Below are positions 1-4,519 of a stretch of DNA of 5,895 nucleotides, piece after piece. The DNA comes from JBEKZQ01 sp049509675. Lineage in GTDB: Bacteria; Planctomycetota; Planctomycetia; Pirellulales; Thermoguttaceae. The number at the start of each line of letters is the position of its first letter. The stretch's first letter is position 1. The notes under the pieces are model-generated. The model ran no database searches. It was not told where the DNA came from and worked only from the letters and a program-made list of their open reading frames with translations. The translations under genes and the position numbers were made by a program. The stretch covers positions 1-5,895 of the forward strand of contig JBEKZQ010000400.1 in NCBI GenBank assembly GCA_049509675.1. Reading direction: 5' to 3'.

Positions 1-47
1 GCCAGAACCCAGCGACGCATGGTTTCGACTTCAGGAAGCTCGGGCAT
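1..47 (-). CDS. mutM: Formamidopyrimidine-DNA glycosylase (Fpg/MutM), N-terminal fragment cut by the window edge
   Basis: Reading leftward from the ATG at 47-45, the visible codons give MPELPEVETMRRWVL before the window ends. This matches the near-invariant N-terminus of the Fpg/Nei family, MPELPEVET followed by an arginine pair. In that family the proline exposed after removal of the initiator Met is the Schiff-base nucleophile and the next glutamate is the second catalytic residue; both are present here. The enzyme excises oxidised purines such as 8-oxoguanine and nicks the abasic site during base excision repair. The start is fixed by the motif, since the proline must be residue 2; no clear Shine-Dalgarno lies in the bases just upstream (48-60). 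The zinc finger and helix-two-turn-helix that would separate Fpg from Nei lie outside the window. The gene is 133 nt downstream of the secreted chagasin-domain gene, on the same strand. Confidence 0.88.
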   Translation of the reverse strand, partial: MPELPEVETMRRWVL

Positions 48-88
48 AAGGATCGGCAAACAATGACTGTTCTGTTCTCGAAAGTAGT

Positions 89-107
89 CATCACGCTCCG
101 CGTGATG
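89..107. terminator. Perfect 8-bp hairpin, possible transcription terminator
   Basis: CATCACGC (89-96), loop TCC (97-99), then GCGTGATG (100-107) form a perfect 8-bp stem. On the plus strand it is followed after three bases by a short T run (111-114); on the minus strand by ACTACTTTCG. All flanking genes run on the minus strand, where the U tract is poor, so a classical Rho-independent terminator for the operon is plausible but weak. Its place after the last operon gene and before mutM fits a transcript-end or processing structure. Confidence 0.45.
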
Positions 108-114
108 CAGTTTT

Positions 115-131
115 ATCTCGCGGAGCGAGAT
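115..131. other. Second hairpin with a loop complementary to the first
   Basis: ATCTCGC (115-121), loop GGA (122-124), then GCGAGAT (125-131) form a perfect 7-bp stem. It lies 7 nt from the hairpin at 89-107. The cores of the two are reverse complements: CGCTCCGCG at 94-102 pairs exactly with CGCGGAGCG at 119-127. In RNA this could give two separate hairpins, a kissing-loop pair, or one alternative hairpin with a 16-nt loop. It lies about 50 nt after the stop codon of the chagasin-domain gene on the transcribed minus strand. Structure seen; role unknown. Confidence 0.5.
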
Positions 132-180
132 GAGTACGATTGTTCCGGCACTTATTGATTCGCCGATCCTAAGAACTCGT

Positions 181-1281
181 TCACCGGCCCGTTACGTCCA
201 AGGTGACGGTGAAGGCATCGGCGGGCGGTTTGCCTTTTTCCCAGGGGCGGACGTAGAAGAGCTTCAGGGTCGTGGAGCCCTGCTGTGCGGCCTGCAGGCG
301 GAAGGTGAACGAGCCGCCGGCGCCGACCCGGCCGGCCGCCGCGGGCGGAACGCTATAGGTCGGATCGCCCACCACGCGCACCGCCTGGCCCGCGGCGGCG
401 GCAATCTGCCAGCGGTAGCCGGTCGTCGGGTTTCCCGGCAGGCGCAGCACGATCGGTTGGCCCAGCGTAACGCGCAGGCGTTTGCCGCTGTCGGCCTTGC
501 CGATTTCGACGGCTTGCCCGGCCGCTGCCGCTGGCGCCGTCTGGGGCGCCAGCGGTGTCGCCGCTGCGGTTGGGGGTGTCGGCGGCGCGCTGCGGGCTGC
601 GGCCGCCAGAGCGGCGGGCAAGGCCAGCGCCTGGCCGGGCCGATTGTTCTGCGGCGAGGGCCCGGTCATCCAGCCGTGGGCCCCCCAACGCGGTTGCGGC
701 ACGTCGACCCAATACATCGACCCCCAAGGGGTGCGGTAGTAATCGTTGACCGCCCCGTGCGGCAGCCGCTGACCGGCATAGTACAACCAGCCCCAACGGC
801 CTTCGCTCCGCGTGTCGGGATCGGTGATGTCCAGACGGTATTTCCAAGGACCGAAGACGTACGTGCCGGCCTTGTGCGGATCGATCGGCCCCGGAGCGGT
901 CGGCGGCGGCGTCACGGCCGGGGCGGGCCCGGGGGAGACGTTCCCGCCGGGTTGTCCGGGCCCGGGGGCACTAGGCAACTGTTCGATGGGCGTCCCCTCC
1001 GCCGGGGATGGCCCGCTTGCCGCCGCATCGGTTGGGGCGGCAGGCGCGGCAGGCCGTGCGGCGCCCTCCAGCGGCGCCTGGCAATGTTCGCAGCGGTGCA
1101 AGCGAGCGCTGCAGTGCGGGCAGAGTTTCAGCGCCGCGCTGCTGGTGGCCGCCCCGCAGGAAACGCACTTGCCGGCCGAATCGGTGTACATCAGGTCCCG
1201 GCACTTCTCGCATAAGTCGGCCGTTGCCGGGAGGCACCACAACAGGGCCAGGAGGACACTGGCAATCAGAATTCGCATCAT
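181..1281 (-). CDS. Secreted cysteine-rich protein with C-terminal chagasin-type (I42) cysteine-peptidase inhibitor domain
   Basis: The 366-residue protein begins with a signal peptide (hydrophobic core about residues 4-17, likely cut after ALA-21 in PATA), so it should be exported. Mature residues 24-67 hold four CXXC pairs (C24/C27, C39/C42, C54/C57, C64/C67), an arrangement like two zinc ribbons. Residues about 72-138 are a Pro/Ala-rich linker. Residues about 139-210 form a Trp/Tyr-rich segment that I do not recognise. A second Ala/Pro linker leads to residues 257-366, which carry the chagasin (inhibitor I42) signature: the NPTTGYRW loop (284-291), a GAGGSFTF loop (320-327) and RPWEKG (345-350). 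In this family these three loops block the active site of papain-like (C1) peptidases. The start overlaps the phosphatase stop as ATGA. Two ATGs are adjacent; the second (1278) has the better Shine-Dalgarno spacing, which would remove one residue. The inhibitor call is firm; target and the role of the Cys module are unknown. Confidence 0.87.
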   Translation of the reverse strand: MMRILIASVLLALLWCLPATADLCEKCRDLMYTDSAGKCVSCGAATSSAALKLCPHCSARLHRCEHCQAPLEGAARPAAPAAPTDAAASGPSPAEGTPIEQLPSAPGPGQPGGNVSPGPAPAVTPPPTAPGPIDPHKAGTYVFGPWKYRLDITDPDTRSEGRWGWLYYAGQRLPHGAVNDYYRTPWGSMYWVDVPQPRWGAHGWMTGPSPQNNRPGQALALPAALAAAARSAPPTPPTAAATPLAPQTAPAAAAGQAVEIGKADSGKRLRVTLGQPIVLRLPGNPTTGYRWQIAAAAGQAVRVVGDPTYSVPPAAAGRVGAGGSFTFRLQAAQQGSTTLKLFYVRPWEKGKPPADAFTVTLDVTGR

Positions 1282-2441
1282 GGCACTCCTTGCACGTTTT
1301 CGGCGGTCACCTTGGCGATGACCATGGTGATATCGTCGTTCCTGGGGTGATGGCGACAAAAACTGTCGATCTCCTGGTACAGGGCCTCCACGATTTGCCG
1401 GGCGGGCTGCTGCCGCCGGTCATGGATGACTTCCAGGGCCCGGCCCACGCCGAAGCGGACGCGACCCGGTGACTCCGCCTCGAACACGCCGTCGGTGAAG
1501 AACGTTATCACGTCGCCGGCCCGCAGCGGCAGGGGCGGACTGGTCGCCACCAGCGTGTCGGCGCTGACGCCCAAGGGCAGGCTGGTGCTGTCCAGCACGG
1601 TGACTTTGCCGTCGCCGTGCAGCAGGTAGCCGCGCTGGCCGGCGCTGGCGTACAGCAGCGTGCGGCTCTGCGGATCGAGTTGGAACAGGGCCAGCGTGAC
1701 GAAGTGGAAGTCGTCGGTGTCGGCCGCCAGCAGGCGGTTGGCGCGGGTGAGGATCTCGCCCACGTCGCGATAACTTTGGGCCAGGGTCCGCAGGCAAGCG
1801 CGGGTTTCCGACATCAACAGGGCCGGGCCCATGCCGTGGCTGCTGACGTCGCCCACCACGATCCCCACGCAGTCGTCCAACATGGGGATGTAGTCGAAGT
1901 AATCGCCGGCCGTGGCCTTGGCCGGATACAGCGCCCCGGCAATGTCGAAGCCCGGCAGCGCGGGCGGCCCGGTGGGATATAATCGCTGTTGGATCTCCTG
2001 GGCGGCGCGGAACTCCTCGGACGTGTCGCGCAGGGCCTCCTCCGCCTGTCGCCGCCGGCTCCGCTCGATGGCATAGCGGATCGAACGGACCAGCAGATTG
2101 TCGTCCACTCGCCCCTTCACCAGGTAGTCCTGCGCGCCGGCCTGCACCGCCTTGATCGCCGTCCCTTCGTCGGCATATCCGGTCAGGACGACGATCGGCA
2201 CGTCGCCGCACTGGGCGTGCATCAAGAAGAACGTCTCCAGGCCCTGGCTGTCGGGCAGCCCCAGGTCCAGCAGGATCACGTCGAACGATTCGTCGGCGCA
2301 GCGCTCGATGGCCAGGGCCAGCAGTTCCACTTGTTTCAGATCGAAGGGGCCGTCCCAGCGGTCGCCCAACAGGTTCCGCATCACCCAGACGTCGTCCGGA
2401 TCGTCCTCGACCAACAGGATTCTGACGTGTTCGTTTTCCAT
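1278..2441 (-). CDS. Response regulator with PP2C/SpoIIE-type (RsbU-like) serine phosphatase output domain
   Basis: The protein has 387 residues. Residues about 5-125 are a receiver domain with acidic pair D13/D14, phospho-acceptor D59 in LLDLGLPDS, T87 in VVLTG and K109 in YLVKG. Residues about 125-155 are a charged helical, probably coiled-coil linker (RRRQAEEALRDTSEEF). The rest is a PPM/PP2C phosphatase of the SpoIIE/RsbU group: GDYFD (179-183), VGDVSSHGMGPAL (196-208), FFTDGVFEA (314-322) and NDDITMV (368-374) carry the metal-binding aspartates D180, D198, D317 and D369/D370. All key residues are present, so both domains should be active. Known relatives dephosphorylate phosphoserine on STAS-domain anti-anti-sigma factors and so switch on an alternative sigma factor; phosphorylation of D59 would control this. 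No STAS protein, anti-sigma kinase or sigma factor is visible in the window, so the substrate must be elsewhere. The gene follows the single-domain receiver by 13 nt and overlaps the next gene by ATGA. Confidence 0.93.
   Translation of the reverse strand: MENEHVRILLVEDDPDDVWVMRNLLGDRWDGPFDLKQVELLALAIERCADESFDVILLDLGLPDSQGLETFFLMHAQCGDVPIVVLTGYADEGTAIKAVQAGAQDYLVKGRVDDNLLVRSIRYAIERSRRRQAEEALRDTSEEFRAAQEIQQRLYPTGPPALPGFDIAGALYPAKATAGDYFDYIPMLDDCVGIVVGDVSSHGMGPALLMSETRACLRTLAQSYRDVGEILTRANRLLAADTDDFHFVTLALFQLDPQSRTLLYASAGQRGYLLHGDGKVTVLDSTSLPLGVSADTLVATSPPLPLRAGDVITFFTDGVFEAESPGRVRFGVGRALEVIHDRRQQPARQIVEALYQEIDSFCRHHPRNDDITMVIAKVTAENVQGVP
1286..1291 (-). promoter_or_regulatory. Shine-Dalgarno site of the chagasin-domain gene
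   Basis: AAGGAG reads leftward at 1291-1286, inside the last codons of the phosphatase gene. It is 4 nt from the ATG at 1281 and 7 nt from the adjacent in-frame ATG at 1278. It rules out the longer open frame that begins near 1359 and gives a start directly ahead of the signal peptide. Together with the ATGA overlap it indicates translational coupling. Confidence 0.7.
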
Positions 2442-2449
2442 GTCGCAAG

Positions 2450-2456
2450 CTCCCCT
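2450..2456 (-). promoter_or_regulatory. Shine-Dalgarno site of the REC-phosphatase gene, overlapping the upstream stop codon
   Basis: AGGGGAG reads leftward at 2456-2450, 8 nt before the ATG at 2441. Its first bases are part of the TAG stop (2457-2455) of the receiver gene. A ribosome ending on the receiver would therefore cover this site, which supports coupling and confirms the start. Confidence 0.65.
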
Positions 2457-2901
2457 AGCTGGCCCGCTCCACCCATTCCAGCCAATACCTGATCAGCAGG
2501 TCCATCAGTTCCACCAGTCCGCGGAACGTGACCGGCTTGGTAACGTACGAGTTCGCGCCCATGCGGTACGAGAAGCCGATGTCCTCGCCGTCGGTGGAAG
2601 TAGTGAGGACGACGATCGGAACACATTTCAACAACGGATCGCTTTTGATCTCCTTCAGGGCTTCGCGGCCGTCCTTCTTGGGCATTTTCAGGTCCAGCAG
2701 GATGAGATCCGGCAACGGCGCGTTGCGGCGGTCGGCGTAGGCGCCGCGCGCGCACAGGTAGTCCAACAGCTCCTCGCCGTCGCGAACGATCCGCAGTTGA
2801 TGCGGCCGGCCGCTCTCGCGGAGGGCCTCCTCGACCAGCAGGCAATCGTCGGCGTCGTCATCCGCCATCAGGATCGTACAAGTCTTCCGAGACCTTTCCA
2901 T
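2455..2901 (-). CDS. Single-domain response regulator, Rcp1-like (CheY-like receiver)
   Basis: The protein has 148 residues and is almost entirely a receiver domain, with no DNA-binding or enzymatic output. Key residues are D14/D15 in the acidic pocket (MADDDADD), phospho-acceptor D70 in LILLDLKMPKKDG, T100 in VVLTTS and K122 in VTKPV. The PKKDGREALKEIK stretch, the LTTSTDGEDI segment and the C-terminal LLIRYWLEW helix match the Rcp1 type, the partner of phytochrome-like kinases whose H-box resembles the one encoded just upstream. It probably takes phosphate from that kinase and acts by protein contact, or as a shuttle or sink. The start at 2901 is needed to keep the first beta strand (CTILMADDD) and has AGGG 7 nt upstream; starting at Met-12 would cut this strand. 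The gene overlaps the kinase end by 44 nt in another frame. Confidence 0.93.
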   Translation of the reverse strand: MERSRKTCTILMADDDADDCLLVEEALRESGRPHQLRIVRDGEELLDYLCARGAYADRRNAPLPDLILLDLKMPKKDGREALKEIKSDPLLKCVPIVVLTTSTDGEDIGFSYRMGANSYVTKPVTFRGLVELMDLLIRYWLEWVERAS

Positions 2902-4465
2902 CGCTTGGCCCTGGTTTTCTAGCGGGCTGCATGACCGGCAGGAGCACTTCGAAGCGGGCGCCTTTGCCGGGCGTGCTCGAGCCGGCGATCGTCCCCCCGT
3001 GCAACTCCACGATCTTGCGGCAGATGGCCAACCCGATGCCCGTGCCCTCGTAAACGTCGCGGGGATGCAAGCGCTGGAAGACGCCGAAGATCCGCTCGGC
3101 ATGTTTCTCGTCGAAACCGATGCCGTTGTCTTCGACGACGATGCGACATTGCTCGTGGGCCGGCGAATCCCCGGCCTGGCGGCGGCGGCCCTGCACGAAA
3201 CGGCCCTCGATCTTCACCACCGGGCTCTCCTCCGGCCGATGGAACTTCAGGGCATTGCCGATCAGGTTCTGCAACAACTGCCGCATCTGCAAGGGATCGG
3301 CCTGGATCGTGGGCAGATTGCCCACCTGCACGCGCCCCTCCACCCGCTGGAGCTGCGCCTCCAGATCCGAGACCACCTGCCGGGCGATCTCCCCCAGGTC
3401 CACCGCCATGAAATCCTGCGCCCGGGTCGTCACCCGCGACAGCGTCAACAGGCCCTCGATCAACTGCTGCATGCGGGCCGCGGCGGTCTGCATGCGTTGC
3501 ACGCACTCGCGGCCGGTGTCGTCCAGCGCCGCGGCGCACTTCATTTCCAGCCGGTCGCCGAAGGCGCGGATCTTCCGCAGCGGCTCCTGCAAGTCGTGCG
3601 ACGCCACGTAGGCGAATTGTTCCAGGTCGCGATTCGAGCGCACCAACTCCGCCGCATATTGCGCCTGCTGCTCTTCGGCCTTCCGCCGCAAGCTGATGTC
3701 GCGAATGAACAGGCTCAACACCGGGGCCCCCTGCTCCTGGCTCATGGTGATGGCCACCTCGGCCGGAAAACTCTCGCCGTTGGCCCGCACCGCGATCACC
3801 TCCGCCCGCTTGCCCAGCATCGACCCCTCGCCGCTCTCCAGGTAGCGGTCGATCCGCGTGCCGTGGTCCGAGCCGGCCGAGGGCGGAAACAGCACGTCCG
3901 CAGGCCGCGTGCCCAGCACCTTGTCGCGCGGGAAACCGAAGGCCGTCTCCGCCGCGCGGTTGAACTCGATGATCACCCCCTCGTGATTGATGGTGATGAT
4001 CGGGTCCAGCGAGGACTCCAGGATGGCGTGCTTGCGGGCCTGGGCCTCCTCGAACGCCTCGCGAAGCTGCCGGCAGGGGCCGCCCATGCGGTGGATGATC
4101 GCCAGGCAGCCCGGCATGTCGGCCTGCGCCGGCTTCACGCGAAACATGAACGTCTCCACGTCCGTCAGTTCGTCCGTCTGCACGTTCCGCAGTTGCGTCG
4201 AGCCCTCCCAATGCCCGGTCCTGTTCACCATCGGCACGGCCACGTCGCGCAGTTGATTCCACGATTCCTTGCTGTAATAGCTGTGCAGGCCGGCCGAGGG
4301 GATCTCTTCCGTCTCCGTCAGTCCCAGCGCGCGCCGCGTGGCGGGATTGAAATAGAACGGCTCGCCGTGCGTCGTGGCCAGACAGATCAGATCCGTGGAG
4401 CAATCCGCCGCCGCGCGGCAGATGGCGTCAAAGTTGGCGATCAAGTGATCCGACGAGTCGCTCAT
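2858..4465 (-). CDS. Soluble hybrid-free sensor histidine kinase, PAS-PAS-HisKA-HATPase
   Basis: The protein has 535 residues and no transmembrane segment or signal peptide, so it should be cytoplasmic. Residues about 8-127 look like a divergent PAS domain (ICLATTHGEPFYFN). Residues about 140-262 are a clear PAS domain (ILESSLDPIITINHEGVIIEF and a PAC-like end, FIRDISLRRKAEE). A coiled-coil link leads to HisKA with H-box FAYVASHDLQEPLRKI; H290 is the predicted phosphorylated residue. The ATPase domain has the N box (LLQNLIGNALKFH, N404), G1 box (VEDNGIGF, 444-451), F box (IFGVFQRL) and G2 box (EGTGIGLAICRKI). The H-box is of the type found in phytochrome-like and other PAS kinases paired with Rcp1-type regulators. 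The frame stays open far upstream, but that part is the shadow of the toroid gene; the ATG at 4465 has AAAGG 8 nt upstream and begins directly before the PAS region. The signal is unknown, and no haem- or chromophore-binding residue can be named. Confidence 0.93.
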   Translation of the reverse strand: MSDSSDHLIANFDAICRAAADCSTDLICLATTHGEPFYFNPATRRALGLTETEEIPSAGLHSYYSKESWNQLRDVAVPMVNRTGHWEGSTQLRNVQTDELTDVETFMFRVKPAQADMPGCLAIIHRMGGPCRQLREAFEEAQARKHAILESSLDPIITINHEGVIIEFNRAAETAFGFPRDKVLGTRPADVLFPPSAGSDHGTRIDRYLESGEGSMLGKRAEVIAVRANGESFPAEVAITMSQEQGAPVLSLFIRDISLRRKAEEQQAQYAAELVRSNRDLEQFAYVASHDLQEPLRKIRAFGDRLEMKCAAALDDTGRECVQRMQTAAARMQQLIEGLLTLSRVTTRAQDFMAVDLGEIARQVVSDLEAQLQRVEGRVQVGNLPTIQADPLQMRQLLQNLIGNALKFHRPEESPVVKIEGRFVQGRRRQAGDSPAHEQCRIVVEDNGIGFDEKHAERIFGVFQRLHPRDVYEGTGIGLAICRKIVELHGGTIAGSSTPGKGARFEVLLPVMQPARKPGPSDGKVSEDLYDPDGG

Positions 4466-4490
4466 CGCGAGGGCCTTTGCTGTCCATTTC

Positions 4491-4519
4491 AGAGTAGCGC
4501 GGGCGGTTCCGGCTGTCAA
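4491..4519 (-). promoter_or_regulatory. Possible sigma-70-type promoter for the signalling operon
   Basis: Reading leftward, a perfect TTGACA lies at 4519-4514. A 17-nt spacer follows, then TACTCT at 4496-4491, which matches TATAAT at three of six positions. Transcription would begin near 4484, about 19 nt before the kinase ATG at 4465, leaving room for the AAAGG ribosome site. The TGA stop codon of the upstream gene lies inside the -35 hexamer. No hairpin terminator is seen in the 50-nt gap, so read-through from upstream is equally possible. Planctomycete promoters are poorly defined, so this is tentative. Confidence 0.35.

Larger units (their letters stand above)
49..170. repeat. Nine-base inverted repeat flanking the intergenic spacer
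   Basis: AGGATCGGC at 49-57 is the exact reverse complement of GCCGATCCT at 162-170. The arms sit just inside the two ends of the 133-nt spacer between the chagasin-domain gene (stop at 183-181) and mutM (start at 47), and they enclose both hairpins at 89-131. In a leftward transcript they could close a larger stem bringing the mutM start region next to the end of the upstream gene. A 9-base match across such a distance is uncommon by chance but not decisive. No function is assigned. Confidence 0.45.

Noticed and set aside
68..77. Tandem TGTTC copies near mutM as a possible SOS (LexA-type) operator
   Set aside because: They are direct, not inverted, repeats and do not fit a LexA box; two 5-mers carry little weight.
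130..1215. Long plus-strand open frame of 361 codons opposite the chagasin-domain gene
   Set aside because: Its product is Arg/Gly/Ala-rich with no domain signature, and the opposite strand encodes a clear signal peptide, CXXC pairs and I42 motifs. It is a GC-rich antisense shadow.
2902..3102. Upstream extension of the single-domain receiver frame by 67 codons
   Set aside because: The added residues are Ser/Ala/Arg-rich shadow of the kinase ATPase domain, and the receiver fold begins directly after the ATG at 2901.
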